Of a stretch of 53,578 nt of DNA, positions 27,066 to 35,226 are shown piece by piece. The translations under genes were made by a program, and so were the position numbers. The first letter of the stretch is position 1. Every line of letters starts with the position of its first letter. The stretch is from Microbacterium paulum (lineage in GTDB: Bacteria; Actinomycetota; Actinomycetes; Actinomycetales; Microbacteriaceae): the NCBI RefSeq assembly GCF_015707995.1, contig NZ_JAAGRY010000015.1:1-53578 (forward strand), given 5' to 3'. Below the pieces are notes generated by a model that did no database searches, was not told the DNA's origin, and saw only the letters and a list, made by a program, of their open reading frames with translations.

Positions 27066-27121
27066 GTGGATGCCGGGCGGTGGATGCCGGGTCGTGGGCG
27101 CCGGGTCGTGGATGCCGGGCG
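27066..27121. repeat. 4 x 14-bp intergenic tandem repeat
   Basis: Four head-to-tail units of GTGGATGCCGGGCG or near variants occupy 27066-27079, 27080-27093, 27094-27107 and 27108-27121. They fill most of the gap between the small regulator stop and the subtilase start. Since 14 is not a multiple of three and the gap is untranslated, they are not coding. Confidence 0.9.
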
Positions 27122-27126
27122 GTGCG

Positions 27127-27627
27127 TCAGATTTCGAAGCGCGGGGTCAGCAGTTCGGTCGAGCCGCCGGCCGCGGGCGGCGCCGAGAGCAGCACACGCA
27201 GGCGCGCGATGCCCGGGGCGACGTCGTCGAACGCGAACCGTCCACCGTCCGAGGCGGTGTGCCGTTCGATGCCCTCCTGCACGAGACGCACGTCGGCGAC
27301 GTCTCCGTCGACCCAGCCGTCGAGGCGCCGGGCGTCGCGCTCGGCGGGCGTGATGTGCACGAGCACGTTCGTCTGCCCGTCGCTGAACTGCATCGTGAGC
27401 ATGTCGGCGTCGCCGCGCACGGCCGAGGTCGCGTCGCTGACGACGAGGGTGAGCAGGGCGTATTCGCGACCGAGGTCGGCGCTCGCGACGGCGGCGACCA
27501 CGTCGTCGATCAGCCCCGCGGGCACCGGATCGACGTGCTGCCACGTGCGCCGGAGCGCCGCGAACAGGGCGGCGTCATCGGCCGCATCGTGCGGCGCCGC
27601 GCCGGGGGTGCGGGGGTCAGAGGTCAT
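27127..27627 (-). CDS. Small protein of the CHAT/subtilase operon (possible sigma regulator)
   Basis: This 166-residue soluble protein has a helical N-terminal part (DDAALFAALRRTWQHVDPVPAGLIDDVVAAVASADLGREYALL, about 16-60). A beta-rich C-terminal part (LVVSDATSAVRG, MLTMQFSDGQTNVLVHITPAE, GGRFAFDDVAPGIARLRVLL) resembles carboxypeptidase-regulatory/fibronectin-like folds. No membrane segment or catalytic motif is visible. It overlaps the 3' end of the sigma gene by 11 nt and has GGAGAGG before its ATG. Tight coupling to a sigma factor suggests an anti-sigma or co-regulator role, unproven. I do not recognise a named family. Confidence 0.75.
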   Translation of the reverse strand: MTSDPRTPGAAPHDAADDAALFAALRRTWQHVDPVPAGLIDDVVAAVASADLGREYALLTLVVSDATSAVRGDADMLTMQFSDGQTNVLVHITPAERDARRLDGWVDGDVADVRLVQEGIERHTASDGGRFAFDDVAPGIARLRVLLSAPPAAGGSTELLTPRFEI

Positions 27628-28246
27628 GGGCCTCTCCTCTCCATCCGTCCGCCGCGAGGGCGGTGCGCAGCTTGCCGAGGCAGCGGCCGCGGGTGGGGCC
27701 GATCGAGCCGATCGGCATGGCCAGGTCTCGCGCGATGTGCGCGTAGTCGGGCCGCTCCTCGAAGGCGATGATGCGCAGCAGGCGCCGGCACCGGGCATCC
27801 AACATCTCGACCGCCGCCCACAGCCGCCGGTCGCGCTCGGCCTGGTGCACGCGCTCCTCAGCCGACGCATCGGCCTCGAGCAGCGGTTCGAGATCGACCG
27901 TGTCGGTGGCCCGCACGCGCTGGTGCGCACGGCCGCTGCGCCACGCTTCGCGGCGTGCGCACATCGTGAGCCACGCGCCGACCGCGTGCGGATCGTGGAT
28001 CGACTCGTGCCGCCGCACGAACGTCATCCACGTCGCCTGCACGACGTCTTCGGCCAGCATGCGCTCGAGGCCGTACGCACGCACGACGTGCCACAGCACC
28101 GGCGTCATCAGGCGCACGAGCTCGTCCATCGCACGGCGGTCGCCGCGCTGCCAGCGGGCGAAGCTCGTTGCGGCGCGGTCCCAGAGGGTCGGCGCGGCGC
28201 CCGAGCCCTCCGCGTCGTGCGGGGGCCGGTGATCGGCGGCGGTCAT
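27617..28246 (-). CDS. ECF-type RNA polymerase sigma factor
   Basis: This sigma-70 family protein of about 209 residues has region 2 (WQRGDRRAMDELVRLMTPVLWHVVRAYGL...AEDVVQATWMTFVRRHESIHDP). The AWLTMCARREAWR segment follows, then region 4 with its helix-turn-helix (RPDYAHIARDLAMPIGSIGPTRGRCLGKLR). There is no region 1 or 3, as in extracytoplasmic-function factors. It probably directs polymerase to the operon it heads and perhaps other targets. Three in-frame starts exist (28264, 28255, 28246). I chose 28246 because the shorter product begins nearest the conserved region; no start has a strong ribosome site. It is the first gene of sigma / small regulator / subtilase / CHAT, and divergent from the amidotransferase gene. 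Confidence 0.88.
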   Translation of the reverse strand: MTAADHRPPHDAEGSGAAPTLWDRAATSFARWQRGDRRAMDELVRLMTPVLWHVVRAYGLERMLAEDVVQATWMTFVRRHESIHDPHAVGAWLTMCARREAWRSGRAHQRVRATDTVDLEPLLEADASAEERVHQAERDRRLWAAVEMLDARCRRLLRIIAFEERPDYAHIARDLAMPIGSIGPTRGRCLGKLRTALAADGWRGEAHDL

Positions 28247-28328
28247 AGCGCCCATTCTGGCCATACCTGAAGGAGCAGGCGAGAGGCCCGGTGATACATG
28301 ACGGGACGTGCCCGGGGCGCGACCGCTT

Positions 28329-28334
28329 TAGACT
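28329..28334 (+). promoter_or_regulatory. -10 box TAGACT for the amidotransferase-like gene
   Basis: TAGACT ends 7 nt before the ATG at 28342; no Shine-Dalgarno fits, so the mRNA is probably leaderless. Confidence 0.55.
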
Positions 28335-28341
28335 CGTCGGC

Positions 28342-29067
28342 ATGGCCCCGCTCGTGTACCTGTGCGCCCGCCCGCAGCAGGGCGCGGCCGCCGCCGAGTA
28401 CGAGTCGCTCCGCACGGCGATGCGCCTCGACGAGAGCGGTCTCGAGCGGTGGGACCTCGTGCGAGACCCTCTGCCGGCCGACTTCGCGACGCGCTGGCGC
28501 GGCGCGGTCGTCGGGGGCAGTCCCTACAACGTCAGCGACCCCGAGTCGAGCAAGACCGATGCGCAGCGCGCGCTCGAAGAGGGCCTCGCCCGGCTCGCGC
28601 TGGCCGCGGCTTCCGGCGAGACGGCCGCGCTTTTCACGTGTTACGGCATCGGCGTGGCGACCCGGGCGCTCGGCGGCGAGGTCACCCGCGCCTACCCCGA
28701 AGACACCGGTCCGGCCGCGATCACCCTGACCGCCGATGGGCGCCGCGACCGGCTGTTCGGCGCGCTCGCGACCACCTTCACCGCCCTGACGGCGCACAAA
28801 GAGGGCACCGGAACTCTCCCCGCCGGAGCGGTGCTGCTCGCCGAGAACGACGGATGCCCCGTGCAGGCGTACCGCGTCGGCGACACCCTCTACGCGACCC
28901 AGTTCCACCCCGAGCCGACGGGGCGCGCCTTCACCGAGCGCATGGCCGTCTACCGCGACGACGGCTACTTCGACCGCGGCGACTACGACGCGATCGCCGC
29001 GCGCGTGCTCGCCGCCTCGCTGAGCGAGCCCCCGCGCATCCTCCGCGCCTTCGCCGAGACTTTCTGA
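28342..29067 (+). CDS. Class I glutamine amidotransferase-like protein
   Basis: This 241-residue protein resembles free-standing GATase1 domains (GMP-synthase-like amidotransferases). The nucleophile is in ALFTCYGIGV (Cys100). ATQFHPEPT provides His189 and Glu191, so the triad is complete. VVGGSPYNV is the oxyanion strand. No synthetase partner lies nearby, so it may be one of the stand-alone GATase proteins of unclear substrate. The start is set by the TAGACT box and the protein's conserved first strand (PLVYLCARP). It is divergent from the sigma operon, with under 100 nt shared. Confidence 0.85.
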   Translation: MAPLVYLCARPQQGAAAAEYESLRTAMRLDESGLERWDLVRDPLPADFATRWRGAVVGGSPYNVSDPESSKTDAQRALEEGLARLALAAASGETAALFTCYGIGVATRALGGEVTRAYPEDTGPAAITLTADGRRDRLFGALATTFTALTAHKEGTGTLPAGAVLLAENDGCPVQAYRVGDTLYATQFHPEPTGRAFTERMAVYRDDGYFDRGDYDAIAARVLAASLSEPPRILRAFAETF

Positions 29068-29084
29068 GGCGGGCGGGCGGCGCC

Positions 29085-29906
29085 TCAGCGCAGGGCGGCG
29101 GGCGTGCGTGCGGGCACGCGTACGAACGGCGCCACGACGATCACCGCGGCGACCACGAACGCGGTCACGGCGACGCCGACCGTGTGCGGCTCGCCGGTGA
29201 GGCGGGCGACGCCGATCCAGAAGAGGCCCCACGCCATCGCGAGGGCCGGCGCGAGCCGCGTCACGAGCCCGGCGCCGCGGGTTCCGACGGCGATGCCGAC
29301 ACCGACCAGCGCCACGACGATAAGCAAGATCACGCCCCACAGCACCTGCGTGCGCTCGTCGACGGCGGGTACGACGTCGGCGGCGAGCCACGCGGTCACG
29401 TTCGCGACGGTCGCGAGCGACACCCAGCCGAGATGGATGCCGACGGTGACATCCATCAGCAGTCGATCGCCCCACCCGGCGGCGGGCACGATCACGAGCA
29501 GGCGGTACGTCGCGGCGAGCGCCGCGAGCAAGACGACGATCGCGATGACCGTGGCGGGGAGGGTCAGGAACTGCGCCGCAAGCAGCCAGCCGCCGTTCAA
29601 CACCGCGGTCAGGGCGATCCACCACCCGGCACGGCGTTGGCGATCGCGTGCCCGCTGCCCGGGCAGCGCCTGCCACACGGCGTAGGCGATCATCAGGATG
29701 TAGATCACCGACCAGATCGAGAACGCCGACCGGCCCGGCGCGAGCACCGTGGCATCCGCATCGAGCGCCCCGCCCTGCAGGTCGCGCACATTCGTGCCGC
29801 CGAACAGGCCCACCCCGACCATCGCGGCGATGATCATGAACACCACCGCCGAGATGACGACGATCTGGCGGGCGAGGTCTGATCCGGTGGGCGCCGAGCG
29901 GTTCAT
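29085..29906 (-). CDS. TspO/MBR-related membrane protein
   Basis: This 273-residue protein has about eight hydrophobic segments. The stretch FSIWSVIYILMIAYAVWQALPG followed by WWIALTAVLNGGWLLAAQF resembles TspO/MBR (tryptophan-rich sensory) proteins, though this one is longer than the usual 150-180 residues and carries extra C-terminal helices. TspO proteins bind porphyrins or small hydrophobic ligands in the membrane; the role here is unknown. Its ATG overlaps the stop of treZ as ATGA, so it is translated from the treZ message. Confidence 0.7.
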   Translation of the reverse strand: MNRSAPTGSDLARQIVVISAVVFMIIAAMVGVGLFGGTNVRDLQGGALDADATVLAPGRSAFSIWSVIYILMIAYAVWQALPGQRARDRQRRAGWWIALTAVLNGGWLLAAQFLTLPATVIAIVVLLAALAATYRLLVIVPAAGWGDRLLMDVTVGIHLGWVSLATVANVTAWLAADVVPAVDERTQVLWGVILLIVVALVGVGIAVGTRGAGLVTRLAPALAMAWGLFWIGVARLTGEPHTVGVAVTAFVVAAVIVVAPFVRVPARTPAALR

Positions 29907-31690
29907 GCCGTCAACGGTATGTGTCGCGCGCGCGGCGAGACAGCCTGCCGGGGCGCCAGCCGCGGGCCGATCACCGCGGCCGAGTCGGCCGAGAGTGTCA
30001 GCGGCCCCTGTTCCGCCGGCCCGTCGTGCGCCGTGGTCGTCGCGACCCAGACCTCCTGCCCGTCGCCGATCTCGACATCCCACGCTTCACCAGAGAGGTT
30101 CACATAGACGGATGCCTCGCCCCGCCGCAGCACCCAGCGGCCCGGCCCGACGTGCTCGCCCGTCTGCCCTGCGCGGTCGGGGTCGGTGAGTTCGGGGCGC
30201 TCGCGGCGCAGTCGCGCGAGGGCGCGATAGCACTCGAGGAGCCGGAGATGGTCGCCCTCCGACGCCTCGGCCCAGTGGAGCTTCGACCGCTCGAAGGTCG
30301 CCGGGTCGTTCGGGTCGGGCACGAGCGACTCGTCCCACCCCATCGCGGCGAACTCGGCGGTGCGCCCCTTACGGGTCGCCGCGGCGAGCTCGGGCTCGGG
30401 GTGCGACGTGAAGAACTGCCACGGCGTCGACGCGCCCCACTCCTCGCCCATGAACAGCATGGGGGTGCCCGGCGCGGTCATCGTCAGCACCGCCGCGACC
30501 TGCAGGCGGGCGATCGACAGCGTCTGGCTGAGCCGGTCGCCGGCGGCGCGGTTGCCGATCTGGTCGTGGTCCTGCGCGAACTCAATGAACCGCCACGAAG
30601 GCACCCCCGCCGGCACCGGCGCCCCCCAGTTCTTGCCGCGGAACGACGACCACGTGCCGTCGTGGTAGAAGCCGCCGTGCCACGTCTTGGGCAGCGCCTG
30701 CGGGTCGGCGAAGTCGGCGTAGTAGCCGGCCGTCTCACCCGTGAGGGCGACGTGCACGGCGTGGTGCCAGTCATCGACCCACTGCGCGTCGATGCCGTAG
30801 CCGCCGCTGCCCCGCGGCGCGATCATGATCGGATCGTTCAGGTCGCTCTCGGCGATGAGGGTCAGCGGGCGGCCGAGCTCGGCCTGGAGGGCGTCGACCC
30901 GCGCCGACAACTCGGCGAGGATGTGCACAGGCTGCTCCCCCGACTCGTGCAGCGCGTGCACCGCGTCGAGCCGCAGCCCGTCGACGTGCTGGTCGCGCAG
31001 CCACATGAGCGCATTCTCGACGATGCAATCGCGCACCGGGCGCTCGTCGAGGTTGACGCTCGCGCCCCACGTGGTGTTCTGGCCGTCGCGCAGATAGGGA
31101 CCGTACTCGGGCAGGTAGTTCCCCGAGGGCCCGAGGTGGTTGTACACCACGTCTTGGATCACCGCGAGGCCCGCCGCATGCGCGGCATCCACGAAGCGCC
31201 GATACGCCGCAGGCCCCCCGTAGTCCTCTTGCACGGTGTACCAGAGCACGCCGTCGTAGCCCCAATTGTGGGTGCCGTTGAAGCCGTTGACCGGCAGCAG
31301 CTCGACATGCGTTACGCCCAGTTCGACGAGGTGCGGCAGCTTGCCGATCGCCGCGTCGAGCGTGCCCTCGGGGGTGAAGGTGCCGAGGTGCAGCTCGTAG
31401 ATGAGACCGGATGCCAGGGCGCGCCCCGCCCACTCGCCGTCGGTCCACGCGAAGTCGGTCGGATCGTCCCACGCCGACAGCTCGTGCACCCCGCGCGGCT
31501 GACGCCGCGACCGCGGGTCGGGCCGCGCCGTGTCGCCGTCGCCCAGCACGAACCCGTACTCGTCGCCGCTCTCGAGCGCGACCGAGGTGGCCCACCACCC
31601 GGCATCCTTCGCGTCGAGCTCGACGTCTGCCTGCCCCGGTCGCCGCAGCCGCACCCGCGCCGCGCGCGGTGCCCACACCTCGATCGTCAT
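29903..31690 (-). CDS. treZ: Malto-oligosyltrehalose trehalohydrolase
   Basis: This 595-residue GH13 enzyme releases trehalose from malto-oligosyltrehalose, the last step of the TreX/TreY/TreZ route. An N-terminal CBM48-like domain (MTIEVWAPRAARVRL) leads into the (beta/alpha)8 barrel with DVVYNHLGPSG, the nucleophile in DGLRLDAVHAL (Asp242), the acid/base in LTLIAESDLND (Glu281) and EFAQDHDQIGNR. All four GH13 regions are present. It is separated by about ten kilobases from treX-treY, which would normally be adjacent. It is followed in overlap by the TspO-like gene. Confidence 0.95.
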   Translation of the reverse strand: MTIEVWAPRAARVRLRRPGQADVELDAKDAGWWATSVALESGDEYGFVLGDGDTARPDPRSRRQPRGVHELSAWDDPTDFAWTDGEWAGRALASGLIYELHLGTFTPEGTLDAAIGKLPHLVELGVTHVELLPVNGFNGTHNWGYDGVLWYTVQEDYGGPAAYRRFVDAAHAAGLAVIQDVVYNHLGPSGNYLPEYGPYLRDGQNTTWGASVNLDERPVRDCIVENALMWLRDQHVDGLRLDAVHALHESGEQPVHILAELSARVDALQAELGRPLTLIAESDLNDPIMIAPRGSGGYGIDAQWVDDWHHAVHVALTGETAGYYADFADPQALPKTWHGGFYHDGTWSSFRGKNWGAPVPAGVPSWRFIEFAQDHDQIGNRAAGDRLSQTLSIARLQVAAVLTMTAPGTPMLFMGEEWGASTPWQFFTSHPEPELAAATRKGRTAEFAAMGWDESLVPDPNDPATFERSKLHWAEASEGDHLRLLECYRALARLRRERPELTDPDRAGQTGEHVGPGRWVLRRGEASVYVNLSGEAWDVEIGDGQEVWVATTTAHDGPAEQGPLTLSADSAAVIGPRLAPRQAVSPRARHIPLTA

Positions 31691-31790
31691 GCGTCCATCC
31701 TGCCGCCCGCGCCGCGCCCCCGCGCACCCCCTTGACCTCGCCCTGTTGTGTGGGTGTGCTCACGGGCTCGCACCAGCACCGCCCCGAAAA

Positions 31791-31842
31791 TGTCGGCGCC
31801 TATCGTCGCAACCCGCCGCCGTAGCAACCAGACGCGCCGACA
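31791..31842. terminator. Hairpin between the transporter operon and treZ
   Basis: TGTCGGCGC (31791-31799) and GCGCCGACA (31834-31842) are perfect 9-bp inverted arms around a loop of about 34 nt. The element lies downstream of the M20 gene and about 100 nt upstream of treZ on the same strand. It could end the nine-gene operon or belong to the treZ leader. No T-run follows. Confidence 0.45.
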
Positions 31843-31904
31843 ACCCGGCACGTCAGACAACGGGAACGGCGAAGCAGGGCAGGGCAGCAGAGACCTGAGG
31901 CGCC

Positions 31905-33236
31905 TCACCCCTCCCAGCGGTAGGGGCCTCCGGAGGCGGCGAACTCGGCCGCCGCGGCGGCGCGCAGGGCGGGATCGGCGACGTAGTCGACGGCGGTCGC
32001 GGCGAGCGCTGCGGCGGCGTCGATCAAGGCGTCGAGGGCGGGCGGGAGCACCGTCAGATCGGCGAAGGCCGCGTTGTGCGGAAAGACCCCGACCGGGCCC
32101 CCGAGCCCGAGCGAGGGGTGGATCGACAGGACGATGCGACTGACGTTGCCCATGTCGGTCGAGGGTCCGCCCTGCGGCACCGCGGCGGGAGGGGCGGGAA
32201 TCTCGTGTCCACGCGCGGCGAACGCCCGCGCCCAGCGGGTGGTGAAGGCGACGTTGGTCTCGAGCGGCAGGTAAGACGGCACCGGGTCGACGTCGATCTC
32301 GGCGCGCGTGCCGGTGATGCGCGCCGCCCCCTCGAGCACGGCGACGACCCGTTCGGTCAGGTCGCGGAGCCCGTCGACGTCGGCGGAGCGCACGTAGAAC
32401 AGCGCCGCGGCCCGCTCGGGCACGATGTTCGGCGCCGCGCCGCCGTCGGTGATGATGCCGTGGATGCGGTCGGTCGGCAGGATGTGCTGCCGCAGCTGCG
32501 CGACCCCCAGATAGGCCGTGACGACCCCATCGAGGGCGTTGCGGCCGAGCCACGGCGCCCCCGCGGCGTACGCGGCACGGCCGTGATAGGTCACGGCGAC
32601 ACGCCGCACCCCGGTCGTGCGCTGGCCGAGCACCGAGCCGGTTCCCGACCCCGCGCCCGGGTGCACCATGCCGGCCGCGTCGACGTCGTCGAACCCGCCC
32701 GCGCGGATGATCAGCTCTTTGCCGCCGCCGTTCTCTTCGGCAGGCGTACCGATGAGCGACAGCCGTCCGCCGAGGCGCGCGACGATCGGCGCCGCCGCGA
32801 GAAAAGCGCCCACCGCGACCCCCGCGATGATGTTGTGCCCGCACGCGTGCCCGATCCCGGGCAGCGCGTCGTACTCGGCGATGATCGCGAAATGCGGGCC
32901 GGATGCCTCGGACTCGGATACGTCGGCCGACGACTCCGCCCCGGACGCCTCATGCCCGGATGCCCGGAACGCGGTCTCGAGCCCGAACGCGCCGACCTCG
33001 ACGTCCACACCATGCGCGGCGAGGAGCGCTGCGATGCGCGCGACCGACCGGTGCTCGGCGAAGCCGATCTCGGGCTCGTCGTACAACTCGCGCACGAGTC
33101 GCGTGAGCTCGGGGCGGAGCGCCTCGAGGGTCGCCGCGACCTCGGCATCCACCGCGGCGGCACTCGCAGACCCGGCATCCACCCCCGCGGCCGAGCCGAA
33201 ACCCGTGCCCGCCACGCCCGCGCCCACCCCGCTCAC
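31905..33236 (-). CDS. M20-family metal amidohydrolase
   Basis: This 443-residue enzyme of the M20D type (like AbgB and N-acyl-amino-acid amidohydrolases) cleaves an amide bond with a di-metal site. Visible motifs are EYDALPGIGHACGHNI with metal-binding Asp/His, GTPAEENGGGKE with the catalytic Glu-Glu, and the late SIHPSLGLGG region. It has an Ala/Gly-rich N-terminus and an Ala/Ser/Glu-rich insert at about 112-125. The GTG start at 33236 overlaps the VOC stop as GTGA. It is the last gene of the ABC/LLM operon and probably hydrolyses the imported compound or its oxidised product (inference). Confidence 0.88.
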   Translation of the reverse strand: MSGVGAGVAGTGFGSAAGVDAGSASAAAVDAEVAATLEALRPELTRLVRELYDEPEIGFAEHRSVARIAALLAAHGVDVEVGAFGLETAFRASGHEASGAESSADVSESEASGPHFAIIAEYDALPGIGHACGHNIIAGVAVGAFLAAAPIVARLGGRLSLIGTPAEENGGGKELIIRAGGFDDVDAAGMVHPGAGSGTGSVLGQRTTGVRRVAVTYHGRAAYAAGAPWLGRNALDGVVTAYLGVAQLRQHILPTDRIHGIITDGGAAPNIVPERAAALFYVRSADVDGLRDLTERVVAVLEGAARITGTRAEIDVDPVPSYLPLETNVAFTTRWARAFAARGHEIPAPPAAVPQGGPSTDMGNVSRIVLSIHPSLGLGGPVGVFPHNAAFADLTVLPPALDALIDAAAALAATAVDYVADPALRAAAAAEFAASGGPYRWEG

Positions 33237-33880
33237 ACCTCGACGAGTTCGCCGTCGGCGCGGCGCAGCGTGAGGCGGAAGCCCGATTCGGGCCCCGCCA
33301 CGACTTCGGCCACTCCGTCGCCCAGCCCGAATGCCCCGAGCACGGCCTGAAGCGGCGCGGGGTCGGGCTCGGTGCGCGAGAGCGAGACGAGTTCGATCGA
33401 AGGGATGTCGCTGAGCCCCGGCTGCGGGGTCGTGCCCCAGTCGATGAGGAACGGCACGTCGAGCCGGCGCGACTCGCCGCGCGTGAGGCGCCATTCGAGC
33501 AGCGTGCCGTCGGGCGTGCGCCGCGACAGATCGCTCACGTCGCCCGGGTCGTAGCCGCCGGCGCGCGCCGCGGCGACGGTCGCCTCGATGTCGGCCGGGT
33601 GCACGGCATAGGCCTGCACGCTCGGGCTCTCGAGCGTCGAGGTGCCGAAGGTCGCGGGCAGCTCCGGTTCGGGGCGCTCGGGGTTCGGACCGATCAGCTC
33701 GATGTACTGCGGGCCGCGCTGCCCGTCGACCGTGAGGGCGACCAGTGCATTGGCGGTTCCGGTCGGGTGCGCGCCGCCGGGCGCGGCGATCACGCCGGTG
33801 CGTTCGGCGAACCAGTCGACGAGGGCCGCGAGGTCGGGCCCGGCGATGACGACGTGGTCGAGAAGGGTGGGGATGCTCAT
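33233..33880 (-). CDS. VOC-fold (glyoxalase-like domain) protein
   Basis: This 215-residue protein starts with IPTLLDHVVIAGPDLAALVDWFAERTG, typical of the glyoxalase-like subgroup. ALTVDGQRGPQYIELIGPNPE follows, and a second half has EWRLTRG and IELVSLSRT strands. Members of the superfamily bind a metal and act as lyases, dioxygenases or binding proteins; the reaction here is unknown. It lies between the alkylhydroperoxidase-like and M20 genes, with its stop overlapping the M20 start. ATG 33880 was chosen because the domain starts at once. Confidence 0.8.
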   Translation of the reverse strand: MSIPTLLDHVVIAGPDLAALVDWFAERTGVIAAPGGAHPTGTANALVALTVDGQRGPQYIELIGPNPERPEPELPATFGTSTLESPSVQAYAVHPADIEATVAAARAGGYDPGDVSDLSRRTPDGTLLEWRLTRGESRRLDVPFLIDWGTTPQPGLSDIPSIELVSLSRTEPDPAPLQAVLGAFGLGDGVAEVVAGPESGFRLTLRRADGELVEV

Positions 33881-33923
33881 GAGGATGCCTGTCTGTCGGG
33901 AGGGTTCGAGGGTGCGGGCGGGC

Positions 33924-34538
33924 TCAGCGCTGCCGCGCCGGGACCTCGGGTTCACCGAGCGAGAGCATCAGCCTGTTCGCCCAGTTGAAGAATGCGGCGC
34001 CGCCGATCACGTCGACGATCTCGGCGTCGCCGAGCCCCGCGGCGCGCAGGCGCTCGATCTCGGCCACACCGAAATCGAGCGGGGTCTCGGCGAGCGCGAC
34101 CGACGCGGCGACGACCGCGTTCCAGGTCTCGTCGCCGAGGTCTGCCGCCACGCCTTCGTCGAGCAGTCGCTGCACGTCGGCCTCGCGCCCCGATTCCCGG
34201 GTCGCGGCGGCAGCGTGCACCGACGCGCAGAAGACGCAGCCGTTGAGCCGCGAGGTCGCCGCGGCGGCGAGCTCGCGCTCGGCGCGGCCGATGCCCCCGG
34301 TGACGTTGAAGAAGATGTCGAGGTCGGTGAGGGTGCGGGCGCGCAGAGCCTCGGGGTCGCGCGCGAGCAGCCGGAAGTACGGCATCTTCGCGCGCGCGGG
34401 CTCGATCAGCGCGTCGCGCTGCAGGTCGGTGAGGTCGTCTTCGGCGACGGGCGCGAGCCACGGCACCCAGCCGAGCCCGCGCTGCGTGAACGCCTCGGGG
34501 CGGGCGAGCTCGTCGTATTCGGTGACGATCGCGGTCAT
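33924..34538 (-). CDS. Alkylhydroperoxidase-domain (CMD-like) protein, Avi_7169-type
   Basis: This 204-residue protein carries an AhpD/carboxymuconolactone-decarboxylase core with the redox motif NGCVFCASVH (Cys101, Cys104, His108). The conserved RAERELAAAATSRL helix precedes it and GGAAFFNWANRL follows near the end. In recollection this matches the alkylhydroperoxidase family named after Avi_7169, which co-occurs with the LLM and CMD genes found next door. It may remove peroxide or hydroperoxide made by the flavin enzyme. It starts 1 nt after the stop of the CMD gene. Confidence 0.82.
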   Translation of the reverse strand: MTAIVTEYDELARPEAFTQRGLGWVPWLAPVAEDDLTDLQRDALIEPARAKMPYFRLLARDPEALRARTLTDLDIFFNVTGGIGRAERELAAAATSRLNGCVFCASVHAAAATRESGREADVQRLLDEGVAADLGDETWNAVVAASVALAETPLDFGVAEIERLRAAGLGDAEIVDVIGGAAFFNWANRLMLSLGEPEVPARQR

Positions 34539-34539
34539 G

Positions 34540-35226
34540 TCAGACTCCTCCGACGACAACGGATGCCGGCGCAGCGGCGGCAGAAACAACGGCAGACGCG
34601 ACAGAAGCGGATGCCGCGGACCCGGCCGCGGCGAGCACGCGCAGCCCCCACGCCACCCGCAGCTGGAACGTGAGGAACGCGACCAGCTGAGAGAGCGACA
34701 CGATGTCGTCGGCCGACCACCCGGCTTCCACGAGGGCCTGCAGGGCCTCTGCCCGCGCCTCGCGGGGGCGGAAGACGAGCAGGTGCGCGTGCGCGAGCGC
34801 CGTGGCGAGCCGTTCGCCGAGAGCGGCGGATGCCTCGGCATCCGGCGTCCAGCGCAGCCCCTCGACCGACTCGCCGGCGAGGGCCGGCTCGCGATACAGA
34901 CCGTACGGGCCCGACGTGGCACTCGCCGCGGCAGCCGCGGCGACCGGAGCGACGAGCGCGGGCTCTTCGTCGCCGAGCAGGTCGCCGTAGAAGGCGGTCG
35001 CGGTGTCGAAGGCGTGGAGCTGCGCGACGTAGGCGGCGACGGCGTAGCGCTCGGCGAGCGGGAAGGTGCCGGGGGCGGCGGGTTCGAGCAGCGCCTCGAA
35101 GCTGCGCTGCGCGTTCTCGCGCGCCTGCGGGCGCTCGTCGCGCACGGCGGCGAGCGCGACGCCGCGCTCGCCGCCGGAGGTCAGGCCGGCGAGCAGGTCG
35201 ATGATGTCGGCGGATGCGGTGGTCAT
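34540..35226 (-). CDS. CMD-domain protein, Avi_7170-type
   Basis: This 228-residue helical protein is distantly related to carboxymuconolactone decarboxylases but lacks the CxxC redox pair. ERYAVAAYVAQLHAFDTATAFYGDLL and WSADDIVSLSQLVAFLTFQLRVAWGLR are typical of the family that accompanies KPN_01858-type LLM enzymes. It may be a non-catalytic partner of the downstream CxxC-containing protein. An Ala-rich C-terminal tail follows. The ATG at 35226 overlaps the LLM stop (ATGA). Confidence 0.78.
   Translation of the reverse strand: MTTASADIIDLLAGLTSGGERGVALAAVRDERPQARENAQRSFEALLEPAAPGTFPLAERYAVAAYVAQLHAFDTATAFYGDLLGDEEPALVAPVAAAAAASATSGPYGLYREPALAGESVEGLRWTPDAEASAALGERLATALAHAHLLVFRPREARAEALQALVEAGWSADDIVSLSQLVAFLTFQLRVAWGLRVLAAAGSAASASVASAVVSAAAAPASVVVGGV

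Noticed and set aside
27066..27121. Short CRISPR-like array
   Set aside because: The 14-bp units are directly tandem with no spacers, and no cas genes are present.
23913..27353. An 1146-codon open frame on the plus strand opposite the CHAT and subtilase genes
   Set aside because: No domain-like sequence; a mirror of GC-rich codons. Both opposing genes carry complete catalytic motifs.
27127..27627. The small operon protein as a bacterial gasdermin activated by the two proteases
   Set aside because: At 166 residues, without hydrophobic beta-hairpins or a gasdermin-like fold signature, it is too short and too polar. The protease pairing alone is not enough evidence.
31806..31856. Four GTTG-led degenerate repeats about 16-17 nt apart (minus strand) before treZ
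   Set aside because: Only four or five bases are shared per unit; in GC-rich DNA this could be chance. The inverted repeat around it is better supported.
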